Shown: positions 22,562 to 34,913, counted from the first letter of the stretch. The stretch is DNA of 64,000 nt from Cladorhizidae sp. MBARI D1340-BT2 (GCA_028752905.1 JAQNBH010000012.1:23221112-23285111), one strand, 5' to 3'. Notes: a model not told the origin generated them from the letters alone. Translations and numbers: made by a program.

Positions 22562-23100
22562 TCGCGTTCGGTTATAAAAACTGGCTAATATTTCACTAAA
22601 GGAGTTGTAAAATTGATATGGCAATAGCTATGACTGACACAAGAAGCTAAGGTGTTCAGTGTCTTTATGACCCATCATGGCTGTGGTTTGCTGTCAGGTG
22701 CGAGATGAAGACATTATACTAACTGGCTAATATTTCACTAAGCAGTTGTAAAATTGATATGAAAATAGCTCTGACTGACATAATACACAAGAAGCTGAGG
22801 TGTTTGGTGTCTCAACAAACATGGTAGAAAATAAGCTCGTCACATATCAGATGAGCTGTAACAAGTGCCACATGTGAGTAGAGTAGAGAGCATGCACATG
22901 CACATGTGTATGCACTGCAAGCACTTTAATTATGAGCCATCATGGCTATGGTTTGCTGTCAAGTGTGAGATGAAGTGGAATAGTGTGATATAACAGTGAG
23001 AACTTCTTTTTGAATTGTCATTTGTTGTGTACCCATTTTAGTGTTCTTGCATACAGCCAGAATCCAGTGATTGTTATCCATTGCCAATGTTGCATGCAAA
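22562..23100. repeat. Partial duplications of the M35 upstream block
   Basis: Two imperfect copies of the block with CTGGCTAATATTTCACTAA, TTGTAAAATTGATATG and the ACATGGTAGAAAATAAGC segment precede the CA tract. They probably come from the opposite-facing partner promoter that sits here in the 10-kb units (48.1-48.4 and 57.9-58.2 kb). Confidence 0.6.
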
Positions 23101-23105
23101 GCCTC

Positions 23106-23334
23106 TACTTGTGTGTGTATGTGTGTGTGGGTGTGTGTGTGTGGTTCATGTGCATGTGTATGCTGTGTGTGAGTTTGTGTGCATGTATGTGTGTCTGAAG
23201 CTGTATGTGTATGTGTGTGCATGTGTGTGTGGTGTGTGCGTGTGCATGTTTGGGTGCATCTGTATGTGTGTGGTGTGTTCGTACATAATTTGTGTGTATA
23301 TGTGTGGTGTGTGTGTGCATATTTGTGTGTGTAT
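23106..23334. repeat. (GT)n-rich microsatellite, unit 1
   Basis: Imperfect GTGT/GTAT tract upstream of the short M35 gene. It is the reverse complement of the tract at 1478-1672. Confidence 0.9.
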
Positions 23335-23584
23335 GTGTGATGGCTCATAATTAAAATGCTTGCCGTGTGTACACATGTGCATGTGCATGCTCTCTACTCT
23401 ACTCACATGTGGCATTTGTGACAGCTCATCTGATAATGTGACGAGCTTATTTTCTACCATGTTTTCTCAAACACTGAACACCTTAGCTGACTGTGTATTA
23501 TGTCAGTCAGAGCTATTGCCATACATGGTCATATCAACTTTACAACTGCTTAGTGAAATATTAGGCATACATCACCAGTTAGTA

Positions 23585-23592
23585 TATATAAA
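23585..23592 (+). promoter_or_regulatory. TATA box of short M35 gene, unit 1
   Basis: TATATAAA, 63 bp before the ATG at 23648, followed by the purine-rich leader. Confidence 0.7.
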
Positions 23593-23647
23593 GAGTGAGA
23601 GGGAGAGAGGATTGGCAGATGCAAAATCAAATATTCATCACAGAAAA

Positions 23648-24094
23648 ATGTGGCTTCCTGTGATTCTAACCATTATCTCTGTTAGCAGTGTCAGCTGTGA
23701 GCCATTTATGGCTACAATTTTTACTTCTCCTCGATACGAAGTGGGAGAGGACATTACATGCAAAGTCGTCATCACCAATACCAATGATCGAGACTACTAC
23801 CTTTCGACGAGAAACACACCACTCGATGAGCTGGCTGCACACACTTTCGAAATTACTCAGAATGGAAATCCAGTACACTATGATAGTCTTCTCTACCAAC
23901 GAACACCTCCAACATTAAAGGAGTTCATACTGGTTCCAGCTAAATCCTCCCTCTCTACGACTATCGACCTTTCTCAGTCCTACAGCTTGAAAACTAATGT
24001 TGATCATAAAGTCATGCTGAAAACCATGATAAGCTATTACGAGTACAACATATCAGACACCAAGTCACAGTTTATCTTCTTCTTATCTCAGTAA
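23648..24094 (+). CDS. Short M35-derived secreted protein, unit 1
   Basis: 148 codons from an ATG placed 63 bp after a TATA box. Signal peptide MWLPVILTIISVSSVSC, then the complete N-terminal domain of the M35 family (SPRYEVGEDITCKVV, TPLDELAAHTFEITQ, SSLSTTIDLSQSYS, ISYYEYNISD). After KSQFI a deletion joins directly to the last codons of the parent gene (LSQ, stop). The catalytic domain is therefore removed cleanly and an in-frame end is retained. The frame is open farther upstream to 23360, but that part lies in the promoter block and is unlikely to be translated. It may be a processed remnant or a stable N-terminal-domain protein. Confidence 0.5.
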   Translation: MWLPVILTIISVSSVSCEPFMATIFTSPRYEVGEDITCKVVITNTNDRDYYLSTRNTPLDELAAHTFEITQNGNPVHYDSLLYQRTPPTLKEFILVPAKSSLSTTIDLSQSYSLKTNVDHKVMLKTMISYYEYNISDTKSQFIFFLSQ

Positions 24095-24144
24095 ATTGAT
24101 AAGACTATGTGCTATTGCTGTTGTTCTGTGATGTGTACCAGTAT

Positions 24145-25000
24145 GATGAACTCTTCTTGCCCATAAGTCCATGTTTGCCTGCAATGCTGTTATCTTTTCA
24201 CTTGCTTCAACAATGGTTACTGATGTTCCCTGGAGTTGTTTGTTGACTTGGTTAAGATGGGTAAATATATCTGAGAGGTATAATTATATTCCCTAAACAG
24301 GCAATGAACTTGGGATCAGCAAAATTTTCACACAGCTTTGAATCCCGGTCATGAAGAAAAATCTCTACCTCAGTTACGGAGCTCAAACACACGATTAAGA
24401 ATAAGTCCACATGGAAGCCACCTCATTTCAGTATGAAGCAAAAGAGTTGAATGCTCAGAACCCATCTCATCACAAAAAGCTTTGAACAAACGGTGATTCA
24501 GTGCTTGGGCACGAATAAAATTAACAGCCTCGGCAACTTTATGAAAAACCATTTTCAGATTCAGCCAATGCATGTTTGTGAAGAATACAATGTGTTATTA
24601 TCACATTGGGTGCCTTTTGCTTCACAAGTGCAAGTGAAGCCTGATCTCACTCTCATCATGGCTGGGGCTCCATCAGTACAGATTGAACCAACAATGTCTC
24701 ATGTGAGATTGTTCCTTTCAGAGAAGTCTTGTGTTTTCTAGTAGCCTTTGTGAGATGTTCACAGAAGAGAAATTCATTCTTCAGTTCTTTTCCACATATG
24801 TAACGGACAAAAACAAGAAGTTGTGACAAATTTGCAACATCACAGTTCATCAAGTTGCAAAGAAATTTTTGCTGGGCTAGATTTGATCTGCTCAATAACT
24901 TGTTGACAAATATCTTGAGACATTTCAATAATATATACAGTAGTAGAATTATTTACCTCATTTTTTATCCCCAGGGGGTAAATTTACCAGAATCCCGGTA
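24145..25000 (-). mobile_element. ZBED5-like hAT remnant, unit 1
   Basis: A minus-strand degenerate transposase (MHWLNLKMVFHKVAEAVNFI, TEMRWLPCGLILNRVFELR) lacking the C-terminal part because of the 1277-bp deletion. See 29252-30861 for the fuller copy. Confidence 0.8.
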
Positions 25001-25055
25001 AAAATACAATCAAAGAAAAATTCCAGGTATATAGCACGTGATTCCGAAGTCACGG

Positions 25056-25448
25056 CAACAAAAATAATTATATAAATTTTATTTTTTTGACAATGATGAC
25101 TTTACTTCACTGTGACCGTCCCGATAGCTTCTGGAGGCTCTTCTTCGGTGGAAAGCTGCAGAACCATCTACTGCAGACTCGCTATCTATCAAAATCCTAC
25201 GGAGTAGAGGAAAAAAGTCGCGCCTGGATGGACTCTGTTGTTAGTGACTTTTTTTAATACTGTTGTAGACATAGAGATGCGTAACTTTTGTTTCCCTGGT
25301 TCAACAGAGCCGATTCATATACCAAGTTATAGCTCTTTCAATTTTCAATCGAATGATATGCTTTGTTTTGGTTACCAAAAAAGGTATGAAAATAAAAAAT
25401 ATTTAAAAAATTAAATAAATGTGTTGGCTAAAGTTGGCGGTGAAAGGC
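25056..25448. mobile_element. piggyBac-like right-end remnant, unit 2
   Basis: Same as 20462-20854. The terminal GGG is changed to GGC before TTAA (25449-25452), and its left end was lost with the unit 1 deletion. Confidence 0.7.
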
Positions 25449-25452
25449 TTAA

Positions 25453-27061
25453 ATGACCCATGCATTTATGATACGAAATTGAAAAATGTGCCTGATATCC
25501 ATTATCCATTGCTTATGTATATTGCTTATGGTTGAAATTTATGACACTGTTATCCACTGGAAGGGTTTAGTACTGCTCTCATGACTGACAGCTAATAGGA
25601 TGCCAGCTCCTGACATGTCTTACCCTCTCCATGTTGGGAATGATAAAAATACAAAATCGAAGCAGCTACAGTTAATGATTAATACTAGTCAGAAATTTAC
25701 TTTAAGTCCCTATCAAGCAACCATATAATGATACAGTGATAACATTTTTGTGGACCCACACTGACCACAAACTATGATTATCAACATAGCTTATAATGCA
25801 GATTGCTAACAGTCAGCAATCATTGTTTTTGGGGGCTATAAGCAGCTAAGGTATTGGAGACAAGGAAGCATGTATAATAATGTCCACAACACAACATTTA
25901 TATTTTTACATAATATATAATTAAGTTTTCATATATGGAGGGAAAAGGAAAAGCAGGCAAAAGAGGCAAAAGAGAGATTAGTTCTCCAAAAGCAGCATCT
26001 ATCAAATAAAGTTAAGTCCCAGGATATACTGAAGCTAGCTAGCCAAGGCATTACCAGCAAATAGCCATTGCGTTTAGAAAACTAACAGGCTAATACTACA
26101 GTTATATCCCATTCACAAACCTAATAAGTCTTCTTGTCTTATCACTTCCTCGTCAGAAACAAAACCACTATTTTGTGCTATAGCGCTAAGCTCTTCCACT
26201 CCCATTACAAGAGTTATGACTGTTGTGGTCATCTTTTCCATGGCTACGGAATATGTGAATGGATAAATTGTAGGTTTGGTGACCAAACTGGAGGCAATGT
26301 CTGTGTGGAAGAGACAGTGGATGGCAAGGCTGAGGAGGTGGCAGTGGAAGCAATGAAAGAGGGTGATGGTTGGATTTGTTGTTGAGTCTGAGTTGGGGCT
26401 GGGGTGTGTAAGTAGGTGTGGTTGATACTGATGTTGGTTGAGGCATGGGTGTGGTCAATTCTGTTGTAGGTTGAGGCTGGAGTATGGAAGTCAGTGTGGT
26501 CAATATACTGATGTGGTTTGAGGCTGGGGTGTGGTCAATACTGATGTGGTTTGAGGCTGGAGTGTGGTCGATACTGAAGTATCTGGAAGTGCATGTTGTA
26601 GTGTTTGCAGAGTCTGATGTGGAAGCAACCACAGAGTCTTTTACTGAGATGGGTGTGGTAAAAGCAGCATTCAAATGTACTTGGGTCGATGGGTTGGGTA
26701 AAGGTGTCGTGTGTAATGCGGCAGGTATCGCGAAGGAATGAGCATCTTCCCTAAATATATTTTATCAACATTTGTTCACTAAAATTTCCTTACCTTCTTG
26801 CAGGCCTTCAAATTCCTCAACACTTCCATCTGCAAATGGCTCATCCAAGTCCCTATCTGCATCCAATGCCTTGAGGACCTCCTTACAAAGAGAAACATTG
26901 TCTTTTTGTTATCCTATTTTTAATATGTATAAGTCACAATTGTTTTCAAGATGTTATAGCAAGTGCTATAATTATAGTGCTATATAATAAAGGCACTATC
27001 ATGAACTTACAGTATTATAGAGCGGTATCGCAGCAATGGATCCTTAGCCGATCGCGAGGCT
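25453..27061 (-). repeat. Unclassified transposon-like module, unit 2
   Basis: Near-identical to 20859-22475, with the same acidic exon, P/T-rich frame (26674-26186) and MEKMTTT segment. Confidence 0.55.
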
Positions 27062-27144
27062 GACGCCATTTGGCGTCAACCGCCGTTATGAGCACGCAAG
27101 GGCGTGACGCCAAATGGCGTCTGAGCACGCACGCCAATTGGCGT
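27062..27144. repeat. GC palindrome cluster, unit 2
   Basis: Same three ACGCCA-based palindromes as at 22476-22558. Confidence 0.85.
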
Positions 27145-27691
27145 CTATCGCGTTCGGTTATAAAAACTGGCTAATATTTCACTAAAGGAGTTGTAAAATT
27201 GATATGGCAATAGCTATGACTGACACAAGAAGCTAAGGTGTTCAGTGTCTTTATGACCCATCATGGCTGTGGTTTGCTGTCAGGTGCGAGATGAAGACAT
27301 TATACTAACTGGCTAATATTTCACTAAGCAGTTGTAAAATTGATATGAAAATAGCTCTGACTGACATAATACACAAGAAGCTGAGGTGTTTGGTGTCTCA
27401 ACAAACATGGTAGAAAATAAGCTCGTCACATATCAGATTAGCTGTAACAAGTGCCACATGTGAGTAGAGTAGAGAGCATGCACATGCACATGTGTATGCA
27501 CTGCAAGCACTTTAATTATGAGCCATCATGGCTGTGATTTGCTGTCAAGTGTGAGATGAAGTGGAATAGTGTGATATAACAGTGAGAACTTCTTTTTGAA
27601 TTGTCATTTGTTGTGTACCCATTTTAGTGTTCTTGCATACAGCCAGAATCCAGTGATTGTTATCCATTGCCAATGTTGCATGCAAAGCCTC

Positions 27692-27920
27692 TACTTGTGT
27701 GTGTATGTGTGTGTGGGTGGGTGTGTGTGGTTCATGTGCATGTGTATGCTGTGTGTGAGTTTGTGTGCATGTATGTGTGTCTGAAGCTGTATGTGTATGT
27801 GTGTGCATGTGTGTGTGGTGTGTGCGTGTGCATGTTTGGGTGCATCTGTATGTGTGTGGTGTGTTCGTACATAATTTGTGTGTATATGTGTGGTGTGTGT
27901 GTGCATATTTGTGTGTGTAT
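27692..27920. repeat. (GT)n-rich microsatellite, unit 2
   Basis: Equivalent to 23106-23334 with small length changes. Confidence 0.9.
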
Positions 27921-28170
27921 GTGTGATGGCTCATAATTAAAATGCTTGCCGTGTGTACACATGTGCATGTGCGTGCTCTCTACTCTACTCACATGTGGCA
28001 TTTGTGACAGCTCATCTGATAATGTGACGAGCTTATTTTCTACCATGTTTTCTCAAACACTGAACACCTTAGCTGACTGTGTATTATGTCAGTCAGAGCT
28101 ATTGCCATACATGGTCATATCAACTTTACAACTGCTTAGTGAAATATTAGGCATACATCACCAGTTAGTA

Positions 28171-28178
28171 TATATAAA
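28171..28178 (+). promoter_or_regulatory. TATA box of short M35 gene, unit 2
   Basis: TATATAAA, 63 bp before the ATG at 28234. Confidence 0.7.
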
Positions 28179-28233
28179 GAGTGAGAGGGAGAGAGGATTG
28201 GCAGATGCAAAATCAAATATTCATCACAGAAAA

Positions 28234-28680
28234 ATGTGGCTTCCTGTGATTCTAACCATTATCTCTGTTAGCAGTGTCAACTGTGAGCCATTTATGGCTA
28301 CAATTTTTACTTCTCCTCGATACGAAGTGGGAGAGGACATTACATGCAAAGTCGTCATCACCAATACCAATGATCGAGACTACTACCTTTCGACGAGAAA
28401 CACACCACTCGATGAGCTGGCTGCACACACTTTCGAAATTACTCAGAATGGAAATCCAGTACACTATGATGGTCTTCTCTACCAACGAACACCTCCAACA
28501 TTAAAGGAGTTCATACTGGTTCCAGCAAAATCCTCCCTCTCTACGACTATCGACCTTTCTCAGTCCTACAGCTTGAAAACTAATGTTGATCATAAAGTCA
28601 TGCTGAAAACCATGATAAGCTATTACGAGTACAACATATCAGACACCAAGTCACAGTTTATCTTCTTCTTATCTCAGTAA
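28234..28680 (+). CDS. Short M35-derived secreted protein, unit 2
   Basis: Same 148-codon protein as at 23648, with the same catalytic-domain deletion. It has Asn in place of Ser in the signal-peptide region (SSVNCEPF) and Gly instead of Ser in HYDGLLY. The coding frame is fully preserved, as in the other two copies. Beyond the stop, 28731-29137 is the M35 3' flank found also at 34500 and, inverted, at 56.33-56.77 kb. Confidence 0.5.
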   Translation: MWLPVILTIISVSSVNCEPFMATIFTSPRYEVGEDITCKVVITNTNDRDYYLSTRNTPLDELAAHTFEITQNGNPVHYDGLLYQRTPPTLKEFILVPAKSSLSTTIDLSQSYSLKTNVDHKVMLKTMISYYEYNISDTKSQFIFFLSQ

Positions 28681-29141
28681 ATTGATAAGACTATGTGCTA
28701 TTGCTGTTGTTCTGTGATGTGTACCAGTATAATATATTCTAATCAAAATTGAAATGTGATAAGCTTTGTATATATATATGTTTGGGGGGGTTGATGCCGC
28801 TAAGGATTGTTGGATGTTACATGTATTATAATCTGATCAATGTTTCATTTTAATGAATTGCATATTTTCTAAAACCTTCCACTACTCAACTTCTACAAGA
28901 ATCTTTTGACTGATTTGACTATAAATATCTGTGCAATATAGTATATGGACTACTTTATAACTAAGCTGGTATAAGTGCGTGTCACTGTGGGTGGGCAAAG
29001 ACCTTGTTGAAATAATGAGCATTAGAAATTCAGGTCTATTCCTGCTACTATTATCTACCACTCAAGATATAGTACCTGCAAATCTAAGCATCGATTTGCT
29101 TTAAGTAGGTGGCCGAACATGATCTTCTGTTCGCTCTTTAA

Positions 29142-31306
29142 CACTCACCACCATAAGCGCCTACAGGCGCGAACTCGACATCGCTCGCGTACGGGAACGA
29201 GATACAGATTAAATTTTTTTACCAGGGGGTGCGCGAAGGATATCTCTAAACCAGGGATTCTCAACCGTTCCTCCATCATTTACCCCCTCAGCCAGATGTA
29301 TTTCAGCCAGATGTATTTCACCCCCTTACTCCCATACAAAAAATGCATAGCCATCATAAAGGCACAGAAAAGTAAGAAACACATTTATTATCTAGGTTTT
29401 GCATAAAATATAGTAATATATTTTGATAAAGAAAGAAATTATATAGTCCATTCGTATAAAATAAAAAAATCAAACAGAAAACCAGAAGCATTATCAGTGG
29501 GAATACTGCTGATTCATTGAATCAACCAGTTTATTTATTCGAGGAGCTGTTGATGACAACGCTACTCTCATATCGTCATCAATTTTCATGCGCTTCCTGG
29601 CGTTTGTCTTCATTGCTGCTAAATTTGAGAACCCTGATTCACATAAGTATTAGTGACAAAAGGAAGAAACACTTGGAAGGCACGCTGAGTAAGAAGTGGG
29701 AATGAATCTGTGAGTTTTATCCAAAAATCAATACCAACCTTTTCAAATTCTTCTCTAAGATTAGCAGAGGATTGAAGATCAATCAGCTCATCTTTTGCTG
29801 GGTCGTCATCTTTCGTTTCTGACAGGTCAGTAGTAAAAGGTCTTATTATCCATCTCTCTGTAGGAATCATGTCTTTTGAAAAGTAGCCAGTGAAGTTTTC
29901 CTTCAAGATTTTCAAATGATCTGTGATGTCTTCATTTATCTCAGGTAACACACTTGGTCTTCCACTAATGACCTCATCCAAGTTTGGAAAATTTGCCAAG
30001 TTACTTTGATGAACTCTTCTTGCCCATAAGTCCATGTTTGCCTGCAATGCTGTTATCTTTTCACTTGCTTCAACAATGGTTACTGATGTTCCCTGGAGTT
30101 GTTTGTTGACTTGGTTAAGATGGGTAAATATATCTGAGAGGTATATATTATATTCCCTAAACAGGCAATGAACTTGGGATCAGCAAAATTTTCACACAGC
30201 TTTGAATCCCGGTCATGAAGAAAAATCTCTACCTCAGTACGGAGCTGAAACACACGATTAAGAATAAGTCCACATGGAAGCCACCTCATTTCAGTATGAA
30301 GCAAAAGAGTTGAATGCTCAGAACCCATCTCATCACAAAAAGCTTTGAACAAACGGTGATTCAGTGCTTGGGCACGAATAAAATTAACAGTCTCGGCAAC
30401 TTTATGAAAAACCATTTTCAGATTCAGCCAATGCATGTTTGTGAAGAATACAATGTGTTATTATCACATTGGGTGCCTTTTGCTTCACAAGTGCAAGTGA
30501 AGCCTGATCTCACTCTCATCATGGCTGGGGCTCCATCAGTACAGATTGAACCAACAATGTCTCATGTGAGATTGTTCCTTTCAGAGAAGTCTTGTGTTTT
30601 CTAGTAGCCTTTGTGAGATGTTCACAGAAGAGAAATTCATTCTTCAGTTCTTTTCCACATATGTAACGGACAAAAACAAGAAGTTGTGACAAATTTGCAA
30701 CATCACAGTTCATCAAGTTGCAAAGAAATTTTTGCTGGGCTAGATTTGATCTGCTCAATAACTTGTTGACAAATATCTTGAGACATTTCAATAATATATA
30801 CAGTAGTAGAATTATTTACCTCATTTTTTATCCCCAGTGGGTAAATTTACCAGAATCCCGGTAAAAATACAATCAAAGAAAAATTCCAGGTAGCACGTGA
30901 TTCCGAAGTCACGGCAACAAAAATAATTATATAAATTTTATTTTTTTGACAATGATGACTTTACTTCACTGTGACCGTCCCGATAGCTTCTGGAGGCTCT
31001 TCTTCGGTGGAAAGCTGCAGAACCATCTACTGCAGACTCGCTATCTATCAAAATCCTACGGAGTAGAGGGAAAAAGTCGCTCCTGGATGGACTCTGTTGT
31101 TAGTGACTTTTTTTTAACTGTTGTAGACATAGAGATGCGTAACTTTTGTTTCCCTGGTTCAACAGAGCTTATTCATATACCAAGTTATAGCTCTTTCAAT
31201 TTTCAATCGAATGATATGCTTTGTTTTGGTTACCAAAAAAGGTATGAAAATAAAAAATATTTAAAAAATTAAATAAATGTGTTGGCTAAAGTTGGCGGTG
31301 AAAGGG
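29142..31306. mobile_element. Complete piggyBac-like element with nested hAT
   Basis: Flanked by TTAA at 29138-29141 and 31307-31310. The left end reads CACTCACCACCATAAGCGCC and the right end, inverted, reads CCCTTTCACCGCCAACTTTA. These are imperfect terminal repeats of the piggyBac kind, with a subterminal GCGCCTACAGGCGC palindrome on the left. The empty target with a single TTAA survives at 41720-41723. No piggyBac transposase core is visible, so it is non-autonomous. It spans the junction of units 2 and 3. Confidence 0.8.
29252..30861 (-). mobile_element. ZBED5-like hAT inside the piggyBac element
   Basis: The left end CAGGGATTCTCAACC is a hAT-type terminus. A degenerate counterpart (minus-strand CCGGGATTCTGGTAAAT) lies near 30861. 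The minus-strand transposase remnant runs 30790-29600. Segments are CGKELKNEFLFCEHL, GAPAMM-type text interrupted by stops, MHWLNLKMVFHKVAE, LFKAFCDEMGSEHSTLLLHT, RWLPCGLILNR, then NFPNLDEVISGRPSVLPEIN and DFWIKLTDSFPLLTQRAFQV, with C-terminal MRVALSS near 29560. This order matches the domesticated-type ZBED5/FAM200 hAT group. The BED finger is deleted and the frame is broken, so it is inactive. Confidence 0.8.
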
Positions 31307-31310
31307 TTAA

Positions 31311-32833
31311 ATGACCCATGCATTTATGATACGAAATTGAAAAATGTGCCTGATATCCATTATCCATTGCTTATATATATTGCTTATGGTTGAAATTTAT
31401 GACACTGTTATCCACTGGAAGGGTTTAGTACTGCTCTCATGACTGACAGCTAATAGGATGCCAGCTCCTGACATGTCTTACCCTCTCCATGTTGGGAATG
31501 ATAAAAATACAAAATCGAAGCAGCTACAGTTAATGATTAATACTAGTCAGAAATTTACTTTAAGTCCCTATCAAGCAACCATATAATGATACAGTGATAA
31601 CATTTTTGTGAACCCACACTGACCACAAACTATGATTATCAACATAGCTTATAATGCAGATTGCTAACAGTCAGCAATCATTGTTTTTTGGGGCTATAAG
31701 CAGCTAAGGTATTGGAGACAAGGAAGCATGTATAATAATGTCCACAACACAACATTTATATTTTTACATAATATATAATTAAGTTTTCATATATGGAGGG
31801 AAAAGGAAAAGCAGGCAAAAGAGGCAAAAGAGAGATTAGTTCTCCAAAAGCAGCATCTATCAAATAAAGTTAAGTCCCAGGATATACTGAAGCTAGCTAG
31901 CCAAGGCATTACCAGCGTACGCAAAAATAGCCATTGCGTTTAGAAAACTAACAGGCTAATACTACAGTTATATCCCATTCACAAACCTAATAAGTCTTCT
32001 TGTCTTATCACTTCCTCGTCAGAAACAAAACCACTATTTTGTGCTATAGCGCTAAGCTCTTCCACTCCCATTACAAGAGTTATGACTGTTGTGGTCATCT
32101 TTTCCATGGCTACGGAATATGTGAATGGATAAATTGTAGGTTTGGTGACCAAACTGGAGGCAATGTCTGTGTGGAAGAGACAGTGGATGGCAAGGCTGAG
32201 GAGGTGGCAGTGGAAGCAATGAAAGAGGTTGATGGTTGGATTTGTTGTTGAGTCTGAGTTGGGGCTGGGGTGTGTAAGTAGGTGTGGTTGATACTGATGT
32301 TGGTTGAGGCATGGGTGTGGTCAATTCTGTTGTAGGTTGAGGCTGGAGTGTGGTCGATACTGAAGTATCTGGAAGTGCATGTTGTAGTGTTTGCAGAGTC
32401 TGATGTGGAAGCAACCACAGAGTCTTTTACTGAGATGGGTGTGGTAAAAGCAGCATTCAAATGTACTTGGGTCGATGGGTTGGGTAAAGGTGTCGTGTGT
32501 AATGCGGCAGGTATCGCGAAGGAATGAGCATCTTCCCTAAATATATTTTATCAACATTTGTTCACTAAAATTTCCTTACCTTCTTGCAGGCCTTCAAATT
32601 CCTCAACACTTCCATCTGCAAATGGCTCATCCAAGTCCTTATCTGCATCCACTGCCTTGAGGACCTCCTTACAAAGAGAAACATTGATCCTATTTTTAAT
32701 ATGTATAAGTCACAATTGTTTTCAAGATGTTATAGCAAGTGCTATATAGTGCTATATAATAAAGGCACTATCATGAACTTACAGTATTATAGAGCGGTAT
32801 CGCAGTAATGGATCCTTAGCCGATCGCGAGGCT
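31311..32833 (-). repeat. Unclassified transposon-like module, unit 3
   Basis: As at 20859-22475 but with a shortened P/T-rich repeat (one repeat block missing near 32340). Confidence 0.55.
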
Positions 32834-32916
32834 GACGCCATTTGGCGTCAACCGCCGTTATGAGCACGCAAGGGCGTGACGCCAAATGGCGTCTGAGCAC
32901 GCACGCCAATTGGCGT
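32834..32916. repeat. GC palindrome cluster, unit 3
   Basis: Same three palindromes, unchanged in all units. Confidence 0.85.
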
Positions 32917-33457
32917 CTATCGCGTTCGGTTATAAAAACTGGCTAATATTTCACTAAAGGAGTTGTAAAATTGATATGGCAATAGCTATGACTGACACAA
33001 GAAGCTAAGGTGTTCAGTGTCTTTATGACCCATCATGGCTGTGGCTTGCTGTCAGGTGCGAGATGAAGACATTATACTAACTGGCTAATATTTCACTAAG
33101 CAGTTGTAAAATTGATATGAAAATAGCTCTGACTGACATAATACACAAGAAGCTGAGGTGTTTGGTGTCTCAACAAACATGGTAGAAAATAAGCTCGTCA
33201 CATATCAGATGAGCTGTAACAAGTGCCACATGTGAGTAGAGTAGAGAGCATGCACATGTGTATGCACTGCAAGCACTTTAATTATGAGCCATCATGGCTG
33301 TGGTTTGCTGTCAAGTGTGAGATGAAGTGGAATAGTGTGATATAACAGTGAGAACTTCTTTTTGAATTGTCATTTGTTGTGTACCCATTTTAGTGTTCTT
33401 GCATACAGCCAGAATCCAGTGATTGTTATCCATTGCCAATGTTGCATGCAAAGCCTC

Positions 33458-33686
33458 TACTTGTGTGTGTATGTGTGTGTGGGTGGGTGTGTGTGGTTCA
33501 TGTGCATGTGTATGCTGTGTGTGAGTTTGTGTGCATGTATGTGTGTCTGAAGCTGTATGTGTATGGGTGTGCATGTGTGTGTGGTGTGTGCGTGTGCATG
33601 TTTGGGTGCATCTGTATGTGTGTGGTGTGTTCGTACATAATTTGTGTGTATATGTGTGGTGTGTGTGTGCATATTTGTGTGTGTAT
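33458..33686. repeat. (GT)n-rich microsatellite, unit 3
   Basis: Equivalent to 23106-23334. Confidence 0.9.
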
Positions 33687-33936
33687 GTGTGATGGCTCAT
33701 AATTAAAATGCTTGCCGTGTGTACACATGTGCATGTGCATGCTCTCTACTCTACTCACATGTGGCATTTGTGACAGCTCATCTGATAATGTGACGAGCTT
33801 ATTTTCTACCATGTTTTCTCAAACACTGAACACCTTAGCTGACTGTGTATTATGTCAGTCAGAGCTATTGCCATACATGGTCATATCAACTTTACAACTG
33901 CTTAGTGAAATATTAGGCATACATCACCAGTTAGTA

Positions 33937-33944
33937 TATATAAA
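33937..33944 (+). promoter_or_regulatory. TATA box of short M35 gene, unit 3
   Basis: TATATAAA, 63 bp before the ATG at 34000. Confidence 0.7.
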
Positions 33945-33999
33945 GAGTGAGAGGGAGAGAGGATTGGCAGATGCAAAATCAAATATTCATCACAGAAAA

Positions 34000-34446
34000 A
34001 TGTGGCTTCCTGTGATTCTAACCATTATCTCTGTTAGCAGTGTTAGCTGTGAGCCATTTATGGCTACAATTTTTACTTCTCCTCGATACGAAGTGGGAGA
34101 GGACATTACATGCAAAGTCGTCATCACCAATACCAATGATCGAGACTACTACCTTTCGACGAGAAACACACCACTCGATGAGCTGGCTGCACACACTTTC
34201 GAAATTACTCAGAATGGAAATCCAGTACACTATGATGGTCTTCTCTACCAACGAACACCTCCAACATTAAAGGAGTTCATACTGGTTCCAGCTAAATCCT
34301 CCCTCTCTACGACTATCGACCTTTCTCAGTCCTACAGCTTGAAAACTAATGTTGATCATAAAGTCATGCTGAAAACCATGATAAGCTATTACGAGTACAA
34401 CATATCAGACACCAAGTCACAGTTTATCTTCTTCTTATCTCAGTAA
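34000..34446 (+). CDS. Short M35-derived secreted protein, unit 3
   Basis: Third copy of the 148-codon N-terminal-domain protein, with an identical truncation point. It differs from copies 1 and 2 only at a few positions. The shared deletion shows it existed before the tandem amplification. Confidence 0.5.
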   Translation: MWLPVILTIISVSSVSCEPFMATIFTSPRYEVGEDITCKVVITNTNDRDYYLSTRNTPLDELAAHTFEITQNGNPVHYDGLLYQRTPPTLKEFILVPAKSSLSTTIDLSQSYSLKTNVDHKVMLKTMISYYEYNISDTKSQFIFFLSQ

Positions 34447-34913
34447 ATTGATAAGACTATGTGCTATTGCTGTTGTTCTGTGATGTGTACCAGTATAATA
34501 TAATTATTCTAATCAAAATTGAAATGTGATAAGCATTGTATATATATATATGTTTGGGGGGGTTGATGCCGCTAAGGATTGTTGGATGTTACATGTATTA
34601 TAATCTAATCAATGTTTCATTTTAATGAATTGCATATTTTCTAAAACCTTCCACTACTCAACTTCTACAAGAATCTTTTGACTGATTTGACTATAAATAT
34701 CTGTGCAATATAGTATATGGACTACTTTATAACTAAGCTGGTATAAGTGTGTGTCACTGTGGGTGGGCAAAGACCTTGTTGAAATAATGAGCATTAGAAA
34801 TTCAGGTCTATTCCTGCTACTATTATCTACCACTCAAGATATAGTACCTGCAAATCTAAGCATCGATTTGCTTTAAGTAGGTGGCCGAACATGATCTTCT
34901 GTTCGCTCTTTAA

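Larger units (their letters stand above)
20462..25055. repeat. Tandem unit 1 (deleted version)
   Basis: First of three direct copies of the same segment. It begins CAACAAAAATAATTATATAAA inside the piggyBac-like element. It then carries that element's right end, the unclassified module (20859-22475), the GC palindrome cluster, the M35 promoter/CA block, the short M35 gene and part of the hAT remnant. Relative to units 2 and 3 it lacks 1277 bp (28731-30007 of unit 2), joined at 24144/24145. Confidence 0.92.
25056..30914. repeat. Tandem unit 2 (5859 bp)
   Basis: Second direct copy, nearly identical to unit 1 across shared parts and to unit 3 throughout. It contains the full order: piggyBac right half, unclassified module, palindrome cluster, CA block, short M35 gene, M35 3' flank, piggyBac left end with the hAT inside. 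A 14-bp gap at 26058 (missing CGTACGCAAAAAT) separates it from units 1 and 3. Confidence 0.92.

Noticed and set aside
23360..23647. In-frame 96-codon extension before the short M35 proteins
   Set aside because: It lies in the promoter block, includes the TATA box, and precedes a proper signal peptide. Other M35 copies do not keep the frame open.
26134..26385. Plus-strand 83-codon frame in the unclassified module (also 21548, 32000)
   Set aside because: It is the reverse-strand shadow of the MEKMTTT segment, which is the conserved reading.
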